Positions 57,882-64,000 of a DNA stretch of 64,000 bases are shown here, piece after piece (the first letter of the stretch is position 1; every line of letters begins with the position of its first letter). The position numbers and the translations under genes are program-made. Below the pieces are notes generated by a model. It had not been told where the DNA came from. It saw nothing but the letters and a program-made list of their open reading frames with translations, and did no database searches. Origin of the DNA: Mesorhizobium sp. INR15 (lineage in GTDB: Bacteria; Pseudomonadota; Alphaproteobacteria; Rhizobiales; Rhizobiaceae); contig NZ_CP045496.1 of assembly GCF_015500075.1 (NCBI RefSeq), forward strand, positions 1,054,001 to 1,118,000, given 5' to 3'.

Positions 57882-58916
57882 ATGGGTTTCAAGATTGCAG
57901 TCGTCGGCGCCACGGGCAATGTGGGCCGGGAAATGCTCAACATCCTGGAAGAGCGCGGCTTCCCGGTGGACGAAGTGGTGGCGCTCGCCTCGCGGCGCAG
58001 CCTGGGCACGGAAGTGTCGTTCGGCGACCGCACGCTGAAGGTCAGGCCGCTCGACCAGCATGATTTTTCCGATACCGACATCTGCATCATGTCGGCAGGC
58101 GGCAATGTCTCCAAGGAATGGTCGCCTAAGATCGGCAAGCAGGGCTGCGTCGTCATCGATAATTCGTCGGCCTTCCGCTACGACCAGGATGTGCCGCTGA
58201 TCGTGCCGGAAGTGAACCCCGACGCGATTTCGTTGTTCACCCGCAAGAACATCATCGCCAATCCTAACTGCTCGACGGCACAGCTGGTCGTGGCGCTGAA
58301 GCCTCTGCATGATTTCGCCACCATCAAGCGCGTCGTTGTCGCCACCTACCAGTCGGTGTCGGGCGCCGGCAAGGAAGGCATGGACGAGCTGTTCACGCAG
58401 ACGCGTGCCGTGTTCGTCGCCGATGGCGTCGAGGTCAAGAAGTTCACCAAGCGCATCGCCTTCAACGTCATTCCGCATATCGACGTCTTCCTCGACGACG
58501 GCTCCACCAAGGAAGAGTGGAAGATGGTCGCCGAGACCAAGAAGATGCTCGATCCGAAGATCAAGCTGACCGCGACCTGCGTGCGCGTGCCGGTGTTCAT
58601 CGGTCACTCGGAAGCGGTGAACATCGAGTTCGAAAAGCCGATCACCGCCGACGAAGCGCGTGACATCCTGCGCGACGCCCCCGGCTGCCAGGTCTTGGAC
58701 AAGCGCGAGGACGGCGGCTACATCACGCCGTTGGAGTCCGCCGGCGAGGACGCCACCTTCATCTCGCGCATCCGCGAGGACTCGACCATCGACAACGGCC
58801 TGTCGATGTGGATCGTCTCCGACAACCTGCGCAAGGGTGCGGCATTGAACGCGGTGCAGATCGCCGAACTGCTGGTCGAGCGGGGGCTGATCCAGCCAAA
58901 GAAGAAGGCGGCCTGA
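57882..58916 (+). CDS. asd: Aspartate-semialdehyde dehydrogenase
   Basis: The 344-aa product has NADP-binding AVVGATGNVGREML, catalytic C130 in NPNCSTAQ and the substrate-binding FNVIPHID. It reduces aspartyl phosphate to the semialdehyde for lysine/diaminopimelate, threonine and methionine. A strong GAGGAG site precedes ATG 57882. Length is normal. Confidence 0.97.
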   Translation: MGFKIAVVGATGNVGREMLNILEERGFPVDEVVALASRRSLGTEVSFGDRTLKVRPLDQHDFSDTDICIMSAGGNVSKEWSPKIGKQGCVVIDNSSAFRYDQDVPLIVPEVNPDAISLFTRKNIIANPNCSTAQLVVALKPLHDFATIKRVVVATYQSVSGAGKEGMDELFTQTRAVFVADGVEVKKFTKRIAFNVIPHIDVFLDDGSTKEEWKMVAETKKMLDPKIKLTATCVRVPVFIGHSEAVNIEFEKPITADEARDILRDAPGCQVLDKREDGGYITPLESAGEDATFISRIREDSTIDNGLSMWIVSDNLRKGAALNAVQIAELLVERGLIQPKKKAA

Positions 58917-59030
58917 CGGCTGTTTGGTTTTCGCTCACGGGCCATATCGCCGCTGCCGCGGCGGGCCCTCCGCGGGGGCGCCGGACAACCGGCGGCCCGC
59001 GGTCGCGGGCTCGGCCATTGGCCGCCAGCC

Positions 59031-59060
59031 CCTTCTCCCCGTCACTATACGGGGAGAAGG
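59031..59060. repeat. Palindromic unit in asd downstream region
   Basis: CCTTCTCCCCG-tcactata-CGGGGAGAAGG is an 11-bp perfect stem, followed by GGTAGGGGGATGAGGGGCAG. It is a frequent rhizobial intergenic element and may act as a terminator or processing signal for asd. Confidence 0.65.
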
Positions 59061-59158
59061 TCCCGGTAGGGGGATGAGGGGCAGCACAGGTTTAAAGTGC
59101 TTTTCGTCATAGACATTGCGGCAGCCGGTTGCTCACGGACGCGACCGCCGCTTTACCG

Positions 59159-59299
59159 ATGACAAAGTTGTATTGTTTCCAGGCCAACAGCGGCGCACGG
59201 CGCCTCTATGAGCGCCATGGATTTCGCGCCGAAGCCTTCGGCGACGGCTCGCGAAACGAGGAAGGCCTTCCGGATATTCTCTACGTTCGAAGGCGCTGA
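59159..59299 (+). pseudogene. Remnant of a GNAT acetyltransferase gene (3' end only)
   Basis: The 46-codon frame reads LYCFQANSGARRLYERHGF, then DGSRNEEGLPDILYV. This is the characteristic C-terminus of a GNAT subgroup (NxxARxFYERxGF...DGSxNEExxPDxxY). The acetyl-CoA-binding part is missing upstream, where palindromic repeats lie. It is a truncated gene, unlikely to be functional. Confidence 0.65.
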
Positions 59300-59300
59300 G

Positions 59301-59708
59301 TCAGCCCGCGCTGTCGACGGCCAGTTGCCGCAGCGCGTCCAGCGCTTCCTCGGCCCGGTCGGAGGGAATGAACAGATGATCATGATAGAAGGCCGAGACC
59401 GGATTAACGCCCATGCCAGCGGCGGCAAGCCGCGCGGTGATGGCGGCGAGGAAGCCGACCGCTTCGAGCGAGGAATGGACGTTCAACGTCACCATCCGGC
59501 AGCGAAACGAAGCCGTCAGGCCAGCTGACATGGCTTCGTCCTCAAGCATGATCAGCGTCGTGCCCTCGCGTTCGCGAAACAGCATCACCGGATCGACGCC
59601 CTGGGGAACAGGCACGCCAGGCGCCAGCGTGGCGAAGACGTGGACACCGGCTTGCAGTTCCGGCGTCATTGTCGCCAGCAGTTTTTTCAGATCGGTCTCG
59701 CCGGCCAT
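59301..59708 (-). CDS. ACT domain protein
   Basis: The 135-aa product is a pair of ACT-like modules: a degenerate first (FATLAPGVPVPQGVDPVMLFREREGTTLIML) and a second, CRMVTLNVHSSLEAVGFLAAITARLAAAGMGVNPVSAFYHDHLFIP. Such small proteins bind amino acids; this type is often annotated as ACT domain/transporter-associated. ATG 59708 has GAGAAG upstream. It abuts the GNAT remnant by 1 bp. Confidence 0.82.
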   Translation of the reverse strand: MAGETDLKKLLATMTPELQAGVHVFATLAPGVPVPQGVDPVMLFREREGTTLIMLEDEAMSAGLTASFRCRMVTLNVHSSLEAVGFLAAITARLAAAGMGVNPVSAFYHDHLFIPSDRAEEALDALRQLAVDSAG

Positions 59709-59910
59709 TTTTCTTCTCGCGTGCTGATGCAGGGGCGGACCGCAGCCCGCATTCTCCTCAATAGCCGTGCCCGGCATGCGCCGATAGCCTTTGCCGGCTC
59801 GGCGCTGCGCGGACGACACGGCGATGTCGCTGGCGGCCGAGCTTGTGTATCTGTTGCCGAGCAGAATAGAGGTACCCAAGGATCGAGACAGGTCCGCGAA
59901 AGGCTCTTCG

Positions 59911-60816
59911 ATGATCGTGCGCCCGCGCCCCACATTCCTGCAGCTGTTCTTTGTCATGCGCGGATCGGTGGTGCCCCGCATCCTTCCGCAGATCCTGGGC
60001 TTTGCGCTGTATTCCGCCATCATTCTGGTTGTCGCGCGCTGGTTCCATCTCGACCTCGGCGTCTTCAACATCACGCCTTTCGGCCTGGTGGCCGTGACGC
60101 TGTCGATCTACCTCTCGTTCCGCAACAACGCCGCCTATGACCGCTGGTGGGAAGCGCGCAAGCTTTGGGGTGCACTGGTCTTCGAGATACGCAACCTGGC
60201 GCGCGCCACCACCAGTCTCATCACCGACCAGACCGAGCAGCGCGCCTTTCTGATGGAAGCGCTTGCCTTCTGCCACTTCCTGCGCGGGCAATTGCGCAAG
60301 ATCGACAGCGTGAAAGATGCCCGCGCCTTCATTGACGCGGAAGCGGATGCGGCTGGAACCGCCTCCAACCCCGCCGACGACATGGTCAGGCGCATGGGCC
60401 GGCGCGCCAACGCACAACGCCGATCGGGCGAACTCGATTCGATCGGCTTTCGCATCCTGGATGAAAGGCTGGCATCGATCACCGCCATCCAGGCCGGATG
60501 CGAGCGGATCGCCGGCACGCCCCTGCCCTTCGCCTATACGCTTCTGGTGCATCGCACCGCTTACATCGTGTGCCTGCTTTTGCCGATCGGGCTGATCTCG
60601 ACCACCGGCTGGGCGACGCCGCTGTTCACGGCGCTGATCGCCTACACGTTCTTCGGTCTCGACGCGCTCTCGGAAGAGCTTGAGGATCCGTTCGGCACCG
60701 AGGCCAACGACCTTGCGCTCGACGGCCTGTGCCGCGTCTGCGAGATCTCGGTGTTCGAGGCGCTGGGCGAGACGCCGCCGAAAATGATCCCGGCCGAGAA
60801 GTTCTATTTTTCCTAG
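59911..60816 (+). CDS. Bestrophin family chloride-channel-like protein
   Basis: The 301-aa product has helices at the N-terminus (ILGFALYSAIILVVARWF, FGLVAVTLSIYLSF) and RNNAAYDRWWEARKLWGALVFEIRNLAR, the bestrophin signature. A C-terminal helical pair (IVCLLLPIGLISTTGWATPLFTALIAYTFFGLDALSEELEDPFG) completes it. It likely forms a pentameric anion or cation channel in the inner membrane. AAAGG precedes ATG 59911; a longer frame from 59791 has no similarity. Confidence 0.9.
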   Translation: MIVRPRPTFLQLFFVMRGSVVPRILPQILGFALYSAIILVVARWFHLDLGVFNITPFGLVAVTLSIYLSFRNNAAYDRWWEARKLWGALVFEIRNLARATTSLITDQTEQRAFLMEALAFCHFLRGQLRKIDSVKDARAFIDAEADAAGTASNPADDMVRRMGRRANAQRRSGELDSIGFRILDERLASITAIQAGCERIAGTPLPFAYTLLVHRTAYIVCLLLPIGLISTTGWATPLFTALIAYTFFGLDALSEELEDPFGTEANDLALDGLCRVCEISVFEALGETPPKMIPAEKFYFS

Positions 60817-60885
60817 CGCGCTGAACCTCCAATCCCTCCGTGATCACTCAGACTAGGCCTGACCTGCCTGCCGCGGCTTCGTACA

Positions 60886-60915
60886 AAACCAAAAGGTTAA
60901 ATAACCATTTGGTTT
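60886..60915. promoter_or_regulatory. Nested inverted repeat upstream of DoxX gene
   Basis: AAACCAAA...TTTGGTTT encloses GGTTA-aa-TAACC. The symmetry suggests an operator for a dimeric repressor (for example an ArsR-like protein) controlling the DoxX/SRPBCC operon. No repressor gene is adjacent. The remaining 60916-61095 holds no gene I can support. Confidence 0.4.
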
Positions 60916-61095
60916 GTCGAACCATGAAGCCAAACGCCTCGGCATCATGCTTGCGGAACGGAGAGATCGGCGGCAGCCGAAGCTGAAGGCGGCATAAAGA
61001 ATCCCTCGGTGTGTAGGATCATCGCATCCCCGCACGTCCTTGGGTCGACCTTCCTGAGAGGGCAAATGCTCGAAATGAATACCGGAGGACGACCA

Positions 61096-61506
61096 ATGAC
61101 CACTTCTCAAACCACGCCTGTTTCGCAAGGCGCTCTATGGACTGGCCGCGTGATGAGCGGCGTCATCGTGCTGTTCATGATCTTTGACGGCGTCATCAAA
61201 TTGCCGCCGCTCGACATCGTCACGCAGACGATGGTGCAGATCGGCTGGCCGGCCGATCCAAATGTGGCGCGCATGCTCGGTGTCATCGGGCTGATCTCGA
61301 CGGCGCTCTACGCCTTGCCACGCACCTCGGTGCTCGGCGCCATATTGCTCACCGCCTATATGGGCGGCGCCATCGCCACCAAAGTGCGGCTGGACAGTCC
61401 GTTGTTCTCGCACACATTGTTCGGTGTCTATCTCGCCGTCATCCTGTGGGGCGGCCTGTTCCTGCGCGACCCCAAGGTCCGTGCGCTGATCCCCTTCACC
61501 CGCTAG
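61096..61506 (+). CDS. DoxX family membrane protein
   Basis: The 136-aa product has four membrane helices: GVIVLFMIFDGVIKL, MLGVIGLISTALYAL, VLGAILLTAYMGGAIATKV and TLFGVYLAVILWGGLFLRD. This is the DoxX-like layout. The strong GGAGG before ATG 61096 decides the start. An SRPBCC gene follows 20 bp later; DoxX-SRPBCC pairs are frequent in rhizobia and tend to be stress-linked, but the function is open. Confidence 0.88.
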   Translation: MTTSQTTPVSQGALWTGRVMSGVIVLFMIFDGVIKLPPLDIVTQTMVQIGWPADPNVARMLGVIGLISTALYALPRTSVLGAILLTAYMGGAIATKVRLDSPLFSHTLFGVYLAVILWGGLFLRDPKVRALIPFTR

Positions 61507-61526
61507 AAGCGAACAAGGAAAAGAAA

Positions 61527-62054
61527 ATGTTCACCACCATCCTTGTCATTCTGGTCGTTCTGATCGCCGCCGTGCTCGTCTATGCCGCGACACGGCCGGA
61601 CAGTTTCGTCGTCACCCGCTCGGCCAACATCAAGGCCACGCCGGAAGCGATCTTCCCGATGATCAACGATTTCAGGCATTGGAGCGCATGGTCGCCTTAT
61701 GAAAAGCTCGACCCCGAGATGAGGCGTACGCTGTCCGGCGCCGAGACCGGCAAGGGTGCCGCCTATGCCTGGGACGGCAACAGCAAGGCCGGAACCGGGC
61801 GCATGGAAATCACCGACGCCACCGCGCCGTCGCGCGTGTCGCTGAAGCTCGACTTTGAAAAGCCGTTCAGGGCCAACAACACGGTCGATTTCACCTTGAC
61901 CCCGGCGGGCGGCGACACCGCCGTCACCTGGGCCATGCGCGGCAGCCGGCCTTTTATCGCCAAGCTGATGGGCCTGGTCATGAATTTCGACAGGCTGATC
62001 GGCAAGGATTTCGAAGCTGGCCTCGCCAACCTGAAGAGCGCCACCGAGAAATAG
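61527..62054 (+). CDS. Membrane-anchored SRPBCC protein
   Basis: The 175-aa product has an N-terminal membrane helix (TTILVILVVLIAAVLVYAAT) and a polyketide-cyclase/SRPBCC domain (SANIKATPEAIFPMINDFRHWSAWSPYEKLDPEMRRTLSG to FDRLIGKDFEAGLANLK). AAGGAA precedes ATG 61527. It is in an operon with the DoxX gene and ends at a strong bidirectional terminator. Confidence 0.87.
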   Translation: MFTTILVILVVLIAAVLVYAATRPDSFVVTRSANIKATPEAIFPMINDFRHWSAWSPYEKLDPEMRRTLSGAETGKGAAYAWDGNSKAGTGRMEITDATAPSRVSLKLDFEKPFRANNTVDFTLTPAGGDTAVTWAMRGSRPFIAKLMGLVMNFDRLIGKDFEAGLANLKSATEK

Positions 62055-62082
62055 AACTCATCTGGCCATGGCTGATGGAAAC

Positions 62083-62113
62083 AAAAACGGCGGGCACAGG
62101 GCCCGCCGTTTTT
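62083..62113. terminator. Bidirectional Rho-independent terminator
   Basis: AAAAACGGCGGGC-acagg-GCCCGCCGTTTTT is a perfect 13-bp stem with T-runs on both strands. It separates the SRPBCC gene (+) from rpsP (-). Confidence 0.92.
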
Positions 62114-62134
62114 CGTTGATTGGATAGGCAAGAA

Positions 62135-62536
62135 TTATTCGGCTGAAGCGGCTTCCGCCTCGGCCGGTGCGGCTGACGCCGCAGCGGCAGCAGCGGCGGC
62201 ATCGTCCTGCGCCTTCTTCAGCAGGGCAGCGCGTTCCTGCGCCTTCTTGCCCGGCTCGGCCTTCTTCGGGTTGGAGCGGGCGTCGCGCTTGGCAAGGCCG
62301 GCCTCGTCGAGGAAGCGCAGCACGCGGTCGGTCGGCTGGGCGCCATGCGACAGCCAATGCTTGACGCGGTCGGCATCAACCTTGACGCGTTCGCCGTCCT
62401 TGGGCAGCAGCGGGTTCCACGAGCCGAGCGACTCGATGAAACGGCCGTCGCGCGGCGAACGGGCGTCGGCAACGACGACGTGGTAGTAAGGACGCTTCTT
62501 CGAGCCCGCGCGGGCCAGTCTGATCTTCAGTGTCAT
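62135..62536 (-). CDS. rpsP: 30S ribosomal protein S16
   Basis: The 133-aa product begins MTLKIRLARAGSKKRPYYHVVVADARSPRDGRFIESLGSWNPLL, the canonical S16. A C-terminal extension rich in Ala, Lys and Glu (about 85-133) is typical of rhizobial S16. Transcription comes from ffh through the chorismate mutase gene and ends at the terminator 22 bp later. rimM and trmD, which usually follow rpsP, are absent. Confidence 0.97.
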   Translation of the reverse strand: MTLKIRLARAGSKKRPYYHVVVADARSPRDGRFIESLGSWNPLLPKDGERVKVDADRVKHWLSHGAQPTDRVLRFLDEAGLAKRDARSNPKKAEPGKKAQERAALLKKAQDDAAAAAAAASAAPAEAEAASAE

Positions 62537-62577
62537 TTCTTTTCTCCTAAAAGCTCTGTTTTCGTTTGTTTCGGGGT

Positions 62578-62907
62578 TCAGTTGGTTTTCGTCACTGCGC
62601 CGTTAGACGCGGCAATCTGTTCGTGATGGCGGATCACTTCGCGGACGACGAAGTTGAGAAATTTTTCCGCGAAATCCGGGTCGAGATGCGCATCCTTCGC
62701 CAACTGGCGAAGGCGGGCGATCTGCTGCTGCTCGCGCGTCGGGTCGGCCGGCGGCAGGCCATGCGTCGCCTTCAGCACACCCACCGCCTTGGTGCAGCGG
62801 AAGCGCTCGGCCAGCATGTGGATGAGTGCGGCATCGATATTGTCGATCGAGGCGCGATAGTCGGCCAGGATGGTGCGTGCGTCGGCCATGTCCTTTTCTT
62901 CGTTCAT
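62578..62907 (-). CDS. Chorismate mutase (AroQ class)
   Basis: The 109-aa all-helical AroQ domain reads LADYRASIDNIDAALIHMLAERFRCTKAVGVLKATHGLPPADPTREQQQIARLRQLAKD...FAEKFLNFVVREVIRHHEQI, with catalytic-type Arg/Lys/Gln positions. It converts chorismate to prephenate for phenylalanine and tyrosine. ATG 62907 or ATG 62889 can be the start. Placement between ffh and rpsP is common in rhizobia. Confidence 0.92.
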   Translation of the reverse strand: MNEEKDMADARTILADYRASIDNIDAALIHMLAERFRCTKAVGVLKATHGLPPADPTREQQQIARLRQLAKDAHLDPDFAEKFLNFVVREVIRHHEQIAASNGAVTKTN

Positions 62908-62931
62908 CGCGTCCTCACTTTTTCTTGCCCA

Positions 62932-64000
62932 TCACTTCTTCTTGCCGAGGCCGGGCAGACCACCGCCCATGCCGGGAAGTCCGGGAAGCTTCATGCCGCC
63001 GGGCAGGCCTGGCATGCCGCTTGGCAGCCCGGGAAGGCCGCCACCGCCAGGCAAGCCCTTCATGCCGCCGAGGCCGGCGGCCTGCGCCTGCTTCTGCAAC
63101 GCCTCAAGCTGCTTGGGATCCATCTTCGATAGGTCCGGCATGCCGCCGCCCATCGCGCCCATCCCGCCCATGCCGGGCATCATGCCGCCGAGGCCCATCT
63201 TGGAGGCGAGCCCGCCCATCATGCCGCGCATCAGGCCACCGCCTTTGCCCTTGCCGCCCATCGCCTTCATCATGTCGGCCATGCCGCGATGCATCTTCAA
63301 GAGCTTGTTGATTTCAGCCGCGTCGGTGCCGGAGCCGGCGGCGATGCGCTTCTTGCGCGAGTGCTTGAGCACGTCGGGGTTGGCACGCTCGGCCTTGGTC
63401 ATCGACGAGATGATGGCGAGCTGGCGGCCGAACATCTTGTCGTCGAGCCCTGCCGCGGCCATCTGGTCCTTCATTTTGCCCATGCCCGGCATCATGCCCA
63501 TGATGCCGCCCATGCCGCCCATCTTCGACATCTGCTGAAGCTGGCCGGCGAGGTCGTTCAGGTCGAACTTGCCCGACTGCATCTTCTTGGCCATCGCCGC
63601 CGCCTGCTCGGCGTCGATGTTTTCGGCGGCCTTTTCGACAAGGCTGACGATGTCGCCCATGCCGAGGATGCGGTCGGCGATGCGCTTGGGGTGGAATTCC
63701 TCCAGCGCGTCCATCTTTTCGCCGGTGCCGATCAGCTTGATCGGCTTGCCGGTGACGGCGCGCATGGAAAGCGCCGCACCGCCGCGGCCGTCGCCGTCCA
63801 TGCGGGTCAGGACCAGGCCGGTGATGCCGACGCGCTCGTCAAAGCTTTTCGCCAGGTTGACGGCGTCCTGGCCGGTCAGCGAATCCGCGACAAGCAGGAT
63901 TTCGTGCGGCGACGACACCTTCTTGATGTCGGCCATCTCGACCATCAGCGGCTCGTCGATATGGGTACGGCCGGCGGTGTCGAGGATGACGATGTCATGG
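62932..64000 (-). CDS. ffh: Signal recognition particle protein Ffh, partial (5' end beyond window)
   Basis: The C-terminal 355 residues are present. The G-domain part has ILDTAGR, LTRMDGDGRGGAALSM and LIGTGEKMDALEEFHP. The M domain has the SRP-RNA-binding SRKKRIAAGSGT and a Met/Gly-rich tail (GLMRGMMGGLASKMGLGGMMPGMGG) longer than in E. coli. Ffh with 4.5S RNA targets membrane proteins to FtsY. The frame is open to the right edge, so the start lies outside. It is the first known gene of the ffh-chorismate mutase-rpsP unit. Confidence 0.96.
   Translation of the reverse strand, partial: HDIVILDTAGRTHIDEPLMVEMADIKKVSSPHEILLVADSLTGQDAVNLAKSFDERVGITGLVLTRMDGDGRGGAALSMRAVTGKPIKLIGTGEKMDALEEFHPKRIADRILGMGDIVSLVEKAAENIDAEQAAAMAKKMQSGKFDLNDLAGQLQQMSKMGGMGGIMGMMPGMGKMKDQMAAAGLDDKMFGRQLAIISSMTKAERANPDVLKHSRKKRIAAGSGTDAAEINKLLKMHRGMADMMKAMGGKGKGGGLMRGMMGGLASKMGLGGMMPGMGGMGAMGGGMPDLSKMDPKQLEALQKQAQAAGLGGMKGLPGGGGLPGLPSGMPGLPGGMKLPGLPGMGGGLPGLGKKK

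Overview
The window looks like a chromosome segment of a Mesorhizobium-like alphaproteobacterium (Hyphomicrobiales/Rhizobiales). The evidence is the high-GC coding bias, a DUF768-type gene (a family I know mainly from Mesorhizobium), an alphaproteobacterial LexA box (GTTC-N7-GTTC) in front of imuA-imuB-dnaE2, the leuD/leuB/asd/rpsP/ffh housekeeping set, and several palindromic intergenic repeats of the kind scattered through rhizobial genomes. The species call is inference; no rRNA gene is present.

Left flank (1-4400): a Gfo/Idh/MocA oxidoreductase and an amidase on +, then an M24 peptidase-like protein on -. Central element (4409-26477): a 22-kb integrated element inserted in the 3' half of a tRNA-Gly(GCC) gene. 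A 53-bp perfect direct repeat marks both ends, a tyrosine integrase lies just inside the left end, and paired 11-bp-spaced GTGCTGCCC motifs lie inside both ends. The element carries an AlpA-like regulator, a primase-helicase followed at once by an iteron-rich, origin-like stretch, an HGGxTP protein, and two large virion/ejection-like proteins. No recognisable large terminase, portal, capsid or tail gene is present. A reverse-oriented serine-recombinase cassette sits where packaging and head genes would be expected. The right third is cargo: exported small proteins (one with a regular C-x10-C-x3-C pattern), a stand-alone AAA/STAND-type ATPase, a lipoprotein, a membrane-anchored nuclease with an excalibur-like tail, and a three-helix membrane protein. 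It reads either as a satellite-like element or as a strongly decayed prophage.

Right flank (26500-64000) is ordinary rhizobial chromosome. It holds prolyl-tRNA editing protein, thioredoxin-TPR, Lon-N and Trm112 proteins; the SOS mutasome operon imuA-imuB-dnaE2 under a LexA box; LysE exporter, zincin, YunG-like and DUF1737 proteins; a CitE-like lyase; and an operon of a small protein, a DUF4173 membrane protein, a response regulator and a histidine kinase. Further on are an FAD oxidoreductase, DUF72 and GNAT proteins, leuD and leuB (leucine biosynthesis), a SRPBCC/MarR pair, two tandem cold-shock-like/DUF805 proteins, two tandem paralogous glycosyltransferases, a DEAD-box helicase, asd, an ACT protein, a bestrophin, a DoxX/SRPBCC pair, and rpsP-chorismate mutase-ffh (ffh runs off the right edge).

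Two chromosomal genes (a DMT/EamA permease and a RidA-family gene) carry single frameshifts, and a GNAT gene survives only as a 3' remnant. All calls come from reading the sequence; no database search was run.
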